Below, piece after piece: positions 12,782 through 23,215 of a stretch of 64,000 bases of DNA. Location of the stretch: assembly GCA_023515745.1 (NCBI GenBank), contig JALECJ010000258.1:2517164-2581163 (forward strand), written 5' to 3'. Both the position numbers and the translations under genes were made by a program. The notes under the pieces are model-generated. The model made no database searches and was not told the origin of the DNA. It saw only the letters and a list, made by a program, of their open reading frames with translations. How positions within the stretch are numbered: position 1 is the stretch's first letter; every line of letters starts with the position of its first letter. The stretch comes from Amoeboaphelidium protococcarum. Its lineage: Eukaryota > Aphelidiomycota > Aphelidea.

Positions 12782-13263
12782 TCAAGCAATTTTGCAAGCA
12801 GCATCGGGGTCAACATTTACACCTTGATCAGCCAATTTTGCCAGAGTAGCCTTACACTGCTCATATGCTTTCTTCTTGCTTGATGTAACTACATCAGACG
12901 CGGCAACTTAGTTCACCTAGTCTTGGGGAATCTGAGCAGGAACTTTCAAATCTTACACACTAGGTAGTGTAGGAATACACTTGATGCAAGTGGACTTGTC
13001 TGAGCATCTGCATTTACTCTTGATCTTCCCATTGTTGTTGGAGTAATTCAACTAGATACAAGCTTTTGGATTCTTGCAAGTGAAACTAATGTTATTTTAA
13101 GACACAGATACATATTGAATACCACAATCTACAGTGCGCCATGTTGGTTAGTCAAGTTCATGTGTGACATTCTCAAGTACTACATACCTGGTAAAGTGGT
13201 TGGACGAGCTGAAATGATGGCCGCGGTGGCCAGTAACAAAATCAAAGAGTAGACAAACTTCAT
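12782..13263 (-). CDS. Small secreted Cys/Asn-rich protein
   Basis: Exons 13263-13188 and 13128-12782, 59-bp intron (GTATGT donor, CTGTAG acceptor); 140 aa. The N-terminal signal peptide is clear (MKFVYSLILLLATAAIISA). The mature part begins with about nine cysteines (CGIQ, CKNPKAC, CRCSDKSTCIKC, then two more near the C-terminus) and ends in a helical Lys/Ala-rich tail. No family recognised. It is next to another secreted Cys-rich gene on the same strand. Confidence 0.68.
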
Positions 13264-13845
13264 TTCTTTACAGTATATATGTAATGGATTATGACAGTAT
13301 TAATGACGATGAAAAGAATACAACTCTTGCCTTTTGACTTGATACCATCCATCACATTTCAGCACCGAAGCGTGATTCATTGACAAACAGTGCTTAGATC
13401 AAAGCGTGTGTGGATTTCTCTGATTACTGTATGAAGTACAGTGGTTAAAGATTGTGCTTAAATGAATATGTACGGTGATCCTTGTTTAGGAGACAATATC
13501 CAGATGTTAGATCTTTCATCTAAATGATAAGTTTAAGACTTAGAGTCTTAAAGAGTGATCAAACGGTTTCAACTTTTATGCCGGTTTCGTATACTGTAGT
13601 GTAACCAGAGCACCGGATATCTCATTTCGAAGCTCCTAATTTAATGTCACCATGTATAATCTAGTTGTAAATAATTAGCTATTTAATTGCTCAGAAACGG
13701 TAAAATGCCGAGGCAACTTTATCGCGAATTGCCCGTGATTGCATCGTTTCACTTCATGATGTGAAACGGCAGTTGAATTAAAATAGATTCTCTTTTCTCT
13801 TGAAATTGTTGGTGTCTCAATATAATACAAGTGAGTATAATATGA
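13264..13845. other. Intergenic region with a short perfect palindrome
   Basis: No convincing gene. An inverted repeat with 9-bp arms (TTTAAGACT / AGTCTTAAA, 3-bp loop) lies at 13532-13552. GCGAATTGCCCG at about 13724-13735 resembles a motif in the hairpin cluster at 14.4-14.65 kb. Confidence 0.5.
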
Positions 13846-14213
13846 GCAACTCAAGAACGTGTTCAAGAAGGTAATTGCTGAAGAACTGAGGAATGCAGAA
13901 AGAACACTAATATCAACACTATTATGTCTTCTTAGCACTGGATTAAGAAGTTCAATAACTATATCCAGGAGGAAGATGACTGGTATAAAACTGAAAATGG
14001 TAAGTAGGATTCTTTCAACCTCTTGGGATGTTCTTCTTGTCCGTTCGAAAGAAAGATGGAAATGAGTTCAAGGCAGAGAGTCTGAAAGTTGGTATACGCG
14101 CGTAGACGCGTGTCATTACTGCTGAGCTGCCAAGAGATGTTGTGAACTTTGAAAGTGATCCTATACTGAGATTAATTGATGATATAGTAAGCTCTATCAA
14201 AATTCCAACATGA
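13846..14213 (+). CDS. Small multi-exon gene, first exon unresolved
   Basis: Exons up to 13870, 13936-13999 and 14056-14213 join in one frame through two typical introns (65 bp with TCTTCTTAG acceptor; 56 bp with GTAAGT donor). The peptide runs QLKNVFKK / HWIKKFNNYIQEEDDWYKTEN / DGNEFKAESLKVG and ends at TGA 14211-14213. A TGA lies just upstream in the first exon's frame and no ATG is visible there, so the true start must be in another upstream exon, or the gene is a remnant. A shorter model from ATG 13924 is possible. Function unknown. Confidence 0.42.
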
Positions 14214-14410
14214 TCTGAGACAATGCGCAAACAAGACACATTTATACTGGGCAAAAGCATGTTCATTATCATTTTCACCTGAGTCGCTGAACTAAATATG
14301 CAATACAATCGGAATAATTTACGATAATGAATAATGTGGAACGCTCAAAGTTTGACTGGCATTTTACCGTTGATATCTGAGCAATTAGTTGGCAATAGCA
14401 CGCAGCAGCT

Positions 14411-14650
14411 GTGGGCATTCCCGTTCATCGTGCCCACTGCGCAAAAATTCCACTCACTTTGCTCGTGTAATTTTATTTTACAAAATTGCACTCACTACGT
14501 TCTCGCAATTCTTCATTGTGAATATCGCACTCACTACGTTCGTGCAATATTGCAACGAAATCTTCACGAGCTTCGCTCATTCCAATTTCGGAAAAAGGAG
14601 GCGCAGCCGGGCGATTTCACGGGAATTGCCCGCTGCCGCGTGCAATTACC
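14411..14650. repeat. Cluster of short imperfect hairpins
   Basis: At least six neighbouring inverted repeats: GTGGGCA/TGCCCAC (14411-14437), AAAATT-CAC/GTG-AATTTT (about 14444-14474), AATTGC/GCAATT (14484-14510), AATAT-GCAC/GTGC-ATATT (14521-14551), GAAAT/ATTTC (about 14557-14590) and GGGC-ATT/AAT-GCCC (about 14608-14632). Several share a loop like CTCACTACGTTC. This looks like a family of short hairpin elements or a degenerate palindromic repeat. The flanking 14214-14410 and 14651-14854 show no gene. Confidence 0.7.
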
Positions 14651-14854
14651 CATTAGAATTCAACAAAATCAAATTCTTTACGAGCCTAATAAACTGTTGT
14701 CAATTAGCTTTTGATGCGACGCGCTATGAGACTGCCATCTCTGTATGGTGATGGCGAGTTCCCTTGACAACCAAGCAGTACCTGGTGATTTGACATTTAT
14801 CATTTTCATTGTGTTTAAACACGCAGAACTCCAAAGTGCGCTACCTATTTAGAG

Positions 14855-16942
14855 ATGATTATCCACAAGATTCTTGTATCAGTTGCGATCTGCCTTCCAT
14901 ACTTGATATCCGGTTAGTCTCAATCTTTTATAGTTCGAAATTCAACAGATAGTTCGCTCAGAATTGGGCATGCTTCTGGATTGCAATACAAATCTGTAGG
15001 CGCCTCTCTTTATCCTTACTGGGTTGGAACGTTAAATGACTACGCATATAGGCTGATGCTCACTGCAGTTGCTAATGGTATCACCTCATTCCGCGCTGTG
15101 CTGATATTTGAATAAAATAATCGAGTGGCTGACCCTGGCGCTCTATGGTCTGATTACATATGGCGTCCGCTTGATTCTCTTATTTACTAGGCTTCCTTGT
15201 TGGATACTAGAGTCACAGTCGAGCTGTCTGGACTTGCCAACTGGATGGAGAATGTCTAGTTGGATCCATTCAGTGCAACTAATTATTATTTATGGGATCA
15301 GTTGGTTGATTTTGTGGGCAATAGAACTAATACATACAGCGGTATAAAGTATACGGAGGATCCCACAATTTTAATGTTCACTGTCCTGGGAGAAGTTCAG
15401 CCATCACCTAGATCAAAGCAGGCGCCTATATTTGCCTTACTGTAGAGAGTTGCTGCAAGACTGCGCTCGCTGGATAAGAAGCATCTAATTGGTTCTGGTG
15501 GACTGTTACATATGTCTTCATTTTCTGGCTATAATGATCCTGTCACCTACTGGAAGACAATTTACAGCGATCCAAACGTTGATGTCTGTATGATACATGT
15601 TTATCAGGATCCAAACAAAGTTTTATTGTCCAACGGTGCATTTGCCAAGTCTGAATGGGACAATTTGGCAACTTACGCGTCATTTTGTCGTGATTTAGGC
15701 AAGCCGTTTGTTGTAGATGAATTTGGTCTTAATTTTGATGCGTATAGTAGATCCAGAGGAACGGAGTACATTAAATATGCCTTCGATAAAGCCTTCAATA
15801 CCTCGCCTCCCATTTCAATGATACAATTGTGGAATTGGAGAGCCGGTAAAACTTTCGATGTGTATCCGAGAGAGGATTTACTCATCCTGGAAATAGTGAG
15901 GGATAATGCCGCCACGCGTTGGGGATTTGGTGATGGTGTAAAAGTGTCACCTACTAGTTCTTCTACTAGTTCTTCTACTCAATCAAGTAAATTATCTCAA
16001 GTCATAGTAAACAATCCAGTGGTGTTTGATTCTAATAGCTTTATAGCTGAAGGACCTGCTCTAGTCACAGATTTTTAATCTTTGCCACAAACTCCTAATT
16101 AGAAGGTGTTATTGACTCCTGAAGGCTTTGTTCTGGAGCGGTAGTTTATATTCACATCGTCATAGTATGATACCGATACTATAACTTTACCGGCAGATTT
16201 GAGTGATTGGTCAATGTATGGTATTGATAATGGAAAATTGATATGTGAAGTCATGATTGAGGCCAAATTTCCCCTTCAGCCTGTGGGACATGGTATAAAA
16301 TTCTCGGTAAATGGCAAGAGTGGACGCGCGTGGACTTAAACCAATAAGCCAGTTTGGACCAACGCCCTGGTGTTATATTAGTGGAATCAAATATACATGC
16401 GCCTGGATCCAGAGCAGAGTGTGATATCTGAAGAATTGGCCGCATATCCGTCTACAGCTGATTAATGGCGTAACGAATTGAGTGACGTATCAACATACTC
16501 TATAAGCCTTGTGCATCAATCTGGTCTACCTGCAATGAACGGAGCATGGAAAGTGAGAAACTGTCGATTAGACACGGTGCAAAGTGTAGACATGCTAATC
16601 TCTGATGCACTCCAATATCCAAGTGTGAAGAATGTCACGGTATTCAAGTCTTCAACTGTAGTGGTTACCGCTACTGTTGTATAAGCTTCACCGTGCCAGA
16701 CGTTTGTAAAAGGGAATCAGGCCTCATCATTTCCTGATTTCATAAGCGAAAGTATGGATCCTCAGATACTTTTAATCGGTGTCATGACCAATATGTTTGC
16801 CATCATGCTATTTGCAATATCATGCGTAATTTAGAGAAGATACAGGCGCGTAAATCAAGATATATCGTCAAATTTGAGTAACAATAAGTAGTCTGTTGAA
16901 TGTGCAGACAGTTGCACGTCTGTCGAGACTAGAGCCAATTGA
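14855..16942 (+). CDS. Membrane-anchored GH5-like glycoside hydrolase
   Basis: 695 aa, intronless. A signal peptide (ILVSVAICLPYLISG) is followed by a (beta/alpha)8-type hydrolase domain at about residues 40-340: LNDYAYRLMLTAVANGITSFRAV, a likely acid/base Glu in MFTVLGEVQP (~179) and a likely nucleophile Glu in PFVVDEFGLNFD (~288). These fit clan GH-A, family 5-like (mannanase/glucanase) enzymes. A Ser-rich linker (TSSSTSSSTQSS) leads to a second domain of about 270 residues with no assignment. A membrane helix (~640-662) and a short cytoplasmic tail close the protein, so the enzyme likely faces outside. Substrate is not decidable; a plant or algal wall polysaccharide would fit. Confidence 0.77.
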
Positions 16943-17250
16943 AAATATTCCACGATAGTCATACATTTTAAGCATTGTTATGAACCAAAACTCTAATAGA
17001 ATCACTTCATGTTTTTTTAATTGGGGACTATTTCGATATCCCAAACAGTTCATTTTCTCAGTTCAAAGAGTGTTAACTTGACAACTACTGAATTACTCTT
17101 ATCACCGCTGCGTCTATTTACCGTTCGATCACACATTTGAATTGTTTCGTCATTTAGTTTTCTCTTTCTCTTGATAGATTGATCAATCCTTCAAACTTTA
17201 TACTTTACCACTTGAGACATTTAGTCCAGTAGACTATTGTTGAGTTGGGT
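16943..17250. other. Intergenic region, promoter side of GCDH
   Basis: No coding signal on either strand; a T-rich stretch (TTTTCTCTTTCTCTT) lies near 17158-17172. Confidence 0.45.
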
Positions 17251-18626
17251 ATGTTTAAGTATATTACTTAAAGGATTCCATCTAGAAAACTACTGTAAAA
17301 GTCAACATTGTTCAGAAACGGCCTTTAGAATCAGGTTAGACGACTCTACTCTGTCGATGTTACACCTTATACTTATGCCAAATTTGACTGGGAAGATGCT
17401 CTGAACATTGACTCCTAGTTGACTGATGAAGAAAAGAGTATAAGGTAGGATTGTCGTTTTGATGTATTCTAGATATTCATAATTGATTATCTTAATATCT
17501 CGAGTGTAGAGATACTGCGAGAGAGTATGCACAGGGAAAGTTGATGCCCCGAGTGTTGAATGGATTTAGAAATGAAGTGTTTGATCGTAATATCATGACA
17601 GAGTTGGGATCTCTGGGTCTGTTGGGTGCGACCCTGCATGGCTACGGCTGCGCTGGTGTCTCTTCTGTCGCTTACGGTCTAATTGCCAGGGAGATTGAGA
17701 GAGTCGATAGTGGATATAGAAGTGCCATGAGTGTGCAGTCCTCGCTGGTGATGTTTCCCATCTATCTGTATGGCACGGAGGAGTAGCGCAAGAAGTATCT
17801 ACCTCGTCTAGCTTCTGGAGAACATGTCGGGTGCTTTGGATTGACTGAACCTAATCATGGATCAGATCCATCTTCTATGGAGACTGTCGCCCGGCCTATT
17901 GATGGTGGTAAATCGTATGTTCTGAAGGGATCCAAGACATGGATTACCAACTCTCCTATTGCCGATGTCTTTGTCATCTGGGCCAAATGTGCTGATGATG
18001 GAAAGATTCGTGGATTCATACTGGAGAATGGAATGAAAGGCTTGAGCGCACCTGTAATCAAAGGCAAGTTCTCATTGAGAGCATCTATTACCGGAATGAT
18101 CATGATGGATGATGTCGTCGTCCCTAAAGAGAATATGCTGCCCAATGTACATGGCTTGAAGGGGCCGTTTGGATGTCTGAACAATGCGCGTTATGGTATC
18201 TCATGGGGTGTGCTGGGTGCTGCCGAATTTTGTCTCTCTGCAGCAAGGGATTACACTCTGGATAGAAAGCAGTTTGATGCTCCGCTGGCTGCGTACTAGA
18301 TTCCATAGAAAAAGATGGCTGATGCTCTGACTGAGATCTCTGTTGGATTGCAGGGATGTATACAAGTGGGTCGATTGAAAGACCAAGGACTAGCAGCTCC
18401 GGAGATGATATCCATCGTGAAGAGAAACTCTTGTATGAAGGCTATTTAGATTGCGCGCGATTGCAGAGATTTACTCGGTGGTAATGGCATCAGTGATGAG
18501 TACCATATCATACGCCACGTTCTCAACTTGGAGGCTGTGAATACGTACGAGGGCACTGCTGACGTACACGCTCTGATTCTTGGACGTGCAATCACTGGAA
18601 TTTAGTCTTTCAGTAGAAAGCTGTGA
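17251..18626 (+). CDS. GCDH: Glutaryl-CoA dehydrogenase, mitochondrial
   Basis: Exons 17251-17444 and 17510-18626, 65-bp intron; 436 aa. The N-terminus is rich in Arg, Lys and Ser and lacks acidic residues, as in a mitochondrial presequence. The acyl-CoA dehydrogenase fold follows: [35 protein letters not shown] and [18 protein letters not shown]. The C-terminal [20 protein letters not shown] carries the catalytic Glu (~411) and is the signature that separates GCDH from other family members. It oxidises and decarboxylates glutaryl-CoA to crotonyl-CoA in Lys/Trp breakdown, with FAD. Confidence 0.94.
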
Positions 18627-18762
18627 TAATGCTTATTGAACTGTGAAAAGTATTGGAATACTTAAACGAGTGAAAATTTGTCTTGATGTAGAGTTTCTGA
18701 ATCAAATGTACTTCCCCGTATTTATGGAGTTTTCATATTCCCTCTTTCAAGATGGCAATAGT

Positions 18763-19091
18763 TCAACTCTAATGGTCTTTGATATGCTGCACTAGTTACG
18801 CGTAAAAATTCTATCTAACGAGATGCAAAAGACGTTTGAAAACTTACCATGTCTCTCAACAGTATTTAAATCGGCTCCATGTCTTTGAAATCTATTATAC
18901 TATACTCCACCATATGAGTATGACATCAAAACCTGAAAGTAGATTATGTGAGACAAAGAACCATTATGGATAGATGTGTGAACATGTAACGCGTCCATAT
19001 CATCAAGTCTGAGTCTCTCTCGCAAGTCGTATGCTGTGAAACGAAAATTAGTTTCAATTTCTCTCTTCTTTTACTCAGCGGGCAGGCGCAT
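18763..19091 (-). CDS. Small conserved-looking protein, unknown
   Basis: Exons 19091-18848 and 18791-18763, 56-bp intron (GTAAGT donor, ACTAG acceptor); 90 aa. It starts MRLPAEQKKREIETNFRF and continues YDLRERLRLDDMDALHVHTS with balanced composition and no low complexity, typical of a real globular protein. It ends seven codons into exon 2 (VQHIKDHQS, then TGA). It lies between GCDH (convergent) and the RING gene (divergent). No family recognised. Confidence 0.62.
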
Positions 19092-19247
19092 CACGACAGA
19101 AATATAAAAGAATCTGAAAGCTGATAGACTGCTTATTGTACTAAGGAAAATCAATTCATTATTCTTCCTCTCTCTTGAACTCGATTACAATACTATAATA
19201 GATTCTTATTTCAAAGTATTGTATAATAAATACAGTGGAAAGATTCA

Positions 19248-19967
19248 ATGTCGAGAAAGCACAAGATTATTGAGGTTATTGACTTGGTATCTGATGATGA
19301 CGATAATGATCAGCAAAAGAATTAAGGCTCATAGAGATAATCGTTATATCAATAATAGTAATAGTAGTAGAGGAATGTAAAGAGAAAGAGTGGGCATGCA
19401 GTAATTTCTAGTATGCCCATTGTATTGGACGATGATGGAGAAATTGAGGAATCATACTACAAAAGGTTGAAATTATAGTAGTAATAATCATAGTAGCAGA
19501 GACTGTAAAATGTGAAGGTGGATTCCTCCCTTAAAGATACAGTGAAAAAGCATAATGAAAATGCGCCTGGGACTGTTAAAGCCAACGAATAAAGCATATA
19601 ACCGTCTCTTACACTTCCGACTGCATCTGCACAACCAACAGTTGATTCTCAGAGTGATAGGACATCTAGGATTTTATAACAACTTTAAAAGATGGAATCG
19701 GTCATTGATGATGATAAGGATGATGATGATAATACTAAAGTGGATGATAGTGCCAAGTCTAATGGAGATGACGCGAAAGATAAAGACAGTTCACCACGTA
19801 AACCAGAGTGTCCAATATGTTTTGACACCATGTCTGAGATGGCGTCTCTCAATTGCGGTCATGTATTCTGTCATAGTTGTATCACTGGTTGGATCAAGAA
19901 GAAGTCACAGTGCCCCATTTGTAATAAGCGCGCTAATGCCAAGCAGATTCGGAAGATCTTTCTATGA
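19248..19967 (+). CDS. RING E3 ligase with SUMO-interacting motifs (STUbL-like)
   Basis: 239 aa, intronless. The N-terminus contains KIIEVIDLVSDDD, a textbook hydrophobic-plus-acidic SIM, and PIVLDDDGEIEE, a probable second one. Two poly-Gln runs coded mostly by TAG/TAA and an acidic stretch (DDDKDDDDNTK) follow. A C3HC4 RING closes the protein (CPICFDTM...CGHVFCHSCI...CPIC, about residues 188-231). The SIM-plus-C-terminal-RING layout matches SUMO-targeted ubiquitin ligases (RNF4, Slx8), which ubiquitinate sumoylated nuclear proteins. The assignment rests on architecture only. Confidence 0.78.
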
Positions 19968-20224
19968 TGGATTTACATCCTTCTTTATCTCTCATTCAAT
20001 CTATTGTTGTTGATAAAGATAATATCTCACTTTTAATAATGCTTGTTTTGCTTTTGATTTTATCATCTATAGTCGCTGCTGGATAACTATATTTACTCTT
20101 GGAACTATAAATGGGAGCCAACCGTATATTCATCGCATTCTTTATTCATTCAGTTATTCATCATAATATACTCATTACATCGACACTTTCATATATAAAT
20201 TCCACTGCTTGATTCGCAGAATGT

Positions 20225-22540
20225 TCATACAGTGGAGGAAGTCTTTTCAATCTACTCGCGTTTGACTATGCTCACACTGTCAATGGTCCTCTTTATAAAT
20301 TAATCAGCGGGAATATTCTGGAAATTGTCACCTAAGACTGCGTGGTAAGACTTAAATATAGCATCTACAAATTGCACCACATACTTTGGCAGAGTGTCTT
20401 TTGCATCGAGACGCGTCGACTGCTTCTGAGCCATGAACTTGATCAGACCGTCGCGCGTGGGATACTACTTGAATGCCCATACGTACCTGGTAAAGTAGGA
20501 ATTCACACACAGCTACTTATCAAGAGGACCATACACACTCTCCGCATTCTACTTCCAAGGCTTATAAGATACTTGATCAATTAGGAATGGACGCAACGTG
20601 GTGGGACAAACCTTTGGAGAGTAGGTGATCTGCTCTTGTGTTAATCCCTCAGGATATCCATAATTCTTTACAGCTGCTGGTAGTTCACGGCTTATATTAT
20701 CTGGAATCATTATGGTGTTAACCGTCTTGCCAGCATCTACAATCAGCGATAGACCGTATACTTCTTGCACAGTGAGGTTCTCAAATGGTAATTTAGGCTT
20801 GTCACTAGGAGGATTACCATCCAAGAAGATGATACTACCATCACTCAGAATAATATGATTCTGATGCTGAGCTCTAATCACATCCCGCCACTAAGTGTTA
20901 CGCTCCTTCTCCTACTTCATCATCCACGCGAAAGCTCTATACAATGCCAACCTCTTCAGTGTCCACTCCTTCTCATACGGATACTGGAACAGATTATCCA
21001 CAATGTCCACCAGGTACTAAGAGGCAGCACCAAAACTTCGCAATCTATTTCTGGCATCATCGCTATCCGAACCATCACCATCCTTCTTGGTGTGCAGACG
21101 TGCACTTATCACGCAATACCACACTGCAATATCCACAGGAGCCTTGACCATTGGCTCAACCACCTGACCAGTAAGAGTAATGTAAGTGTTTGCCTTCAGC
21201 ATTCTGTCCATTACGCAACTCTTCATGACGTCCATAAACTCTTTATTCTCCGCGATGTATCTCACCTGACCAAGAACACGATAAACCACATAGAGATACA
21301 ACACTGGTAGCCCGACAAGCTTACTACCAAGAAACAGATTAGCCAGGCAGTAAACCGTGGCACTAAAATGCGATGGATGATCTCCTGTGGGCAAGACACA
21401 TGAAAGATGAGCTCCAGTCATTGGACTTTTAGTTTGGTGATTAAATGCACTTATTCCCTTGAACGCTTCTAGACTTAACACCATATCAAATCTCTCTTTC
21501 AACTTATTTACTAACGTGTCATCATTAAGAATCAGTAGTGGACAATTGAATATAGCATCCAAGTAATCTTTACTCAAATCCTTTAGGATACCATCGCCAG
21601 CCTTAATACCTAAGACTGGAGCACTCTCTTGGTCATACATAATAGGACACTCAAAGCCAGTCTTGTTCTCCGTCTCTGCCAAATCTTCAGCCTCGACACG
21701 TTGACTTACCTAAGCTCTACTCAGACGACCGGGTTGAAGATTATTAAAGGAGAAGTTGGCTTGCGGGCTGCAACACTACAGCAACATCTCGAAGAATTAG
21801 CCCAACTTTTGAGCCATTGACATATCCGCACCGGCAATCTTGGCCCTCAACTTAGCTATACTTTGCTCATACTGCTTAGAGCTAAGCAGCGATCTCAACT
21901 CATCCCATCCTTTTCCACTACTATCAGACTACATCTAGGAAGCGCACTTAAGCAGGTCACTCTAGAGATTAAGCAATTTATTACGCATTGGCTCATCGTA
22001 TTAGCCCAGAAACTTTCTACTTACTCGCTTATAAATGTCGTCGAAATCAAGCAAAAACTTATCAGGATGTCCAAAATACTCATCAAACTCAATAGACGCC
22101 GAGGTGGAGCCTTCATCCAGCACCTTGCCATTCAAAACTAGGCGGAACTTTTAAACATTGCGAGTGAATGGAGCAGAGACTGACAAGTTCATATACTACT
22201 CGCTGCCGACAAAGTGCACCTCCACATACTAGAATTTGCGCCCGGCCAAGGCTTCATCGCATCTCACCACTTCAGATGCCGGTACTTGCCCATCTGTAAT
22301 GATAATCACTTGAGAGCTTGAGGAAATAGCGGACACAATACAGTGTGGCGATGTTCCACCATTACCAAGTTTCCTATCACATCTCTCACTGACCTCTTGT
22401 CTAGTGGCAGCAGAGCACCAGGTATCCCAGAAGAAGTACGATGATTACTTATCATTTCCCACGACACTCCTAACATAATTCCAGTACTCAGCACAGCCTC
22501 CGGTACTTCCACTATAATCAATAAAGAATTGGCGATTCAT
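20225..22540 (-). CDS. Large protein with N-terminal VWA-like fold, unknown family
   Basis: 771 aa, intronless. It opens with MNRQFFIDYSGSTGG, a DxSxS-type metal site of a von Willebrand A domain, and has the expected later strand VIIITDGQVP, so residues 1-150 are probably a VWA domain without a signal peptide (cytosolic). The remaining 600 residues contain no family I can name; recognisable pieces are FECPIMYDQESAPVLGIK, TGDHPSHFSATVYCLANLFLG and TVNTIMIPDNISRELPA. Its 3' end faces the RING gene. Cytosolic VWA proteins often scaffold complexes, but no function is assigned here. Confidence 0.72.
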
Positions 22541-22930
22541 AGCGATGCTGATTTTGTAATGGAGTCGTACTTTGCAACGGTAATCAGTTTAATATTTACT
22601 ATATTATCAATATACAGTATTAACACCGTATAAAAACTGTTGAGAAGAGTTAATTGTTTCTATTCAACTGGATTAGAAACAATTGCGCCTCTTTGCCATA
22701 GCAACAAAAAAGCGACGTGATTGCATTTATGCATCGCAGTATATAGAATGGAAGTTTGATAAAAATGCAAGTATCAAATACATGAAATTTAAAAAAACAA
22801 TCAATTATATTCTTTTAATACAACAAATCAACACCATTTATAATTCATAGAGACAAATAGCAACAGTTCAGCAACAGTGCATTATTATCGAATGAGCGAG
22901 CTATCAGCAGTAAAAGACTACCATAGTAAA
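22541..22930. other. Intergenic region, no gene seen
   Basis: 5' flank of the VWA gene and 3' flank of the Myb gene; A-rich around 22780-22870. No open frame of note. Confidence 0.45.
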
Positions 22931-23181
22931 TCATTAGCGCTCAAAAACACCAAGAGGTAGTCGATGTTTTAGAAGGCGTTTTTTCTCGTTACGCGCCTTG
23001 TCTTTCAGATCGACGCTCGTACGGCAAGGGAGGAATCCCGTCTCTTCATCATGCCCAAAGTGCTGCAGAATCTGGGCCCATTGTCCCCAACCAAATCGCT
23101 CTAATCCCTGCTTCAACAATTCAACCTCTCTAAACTACCACATCACTCGATTTCTAGTTCTACCGCCATTATTATTATTAT

Positions 23182-23215
<34 letters not shown>

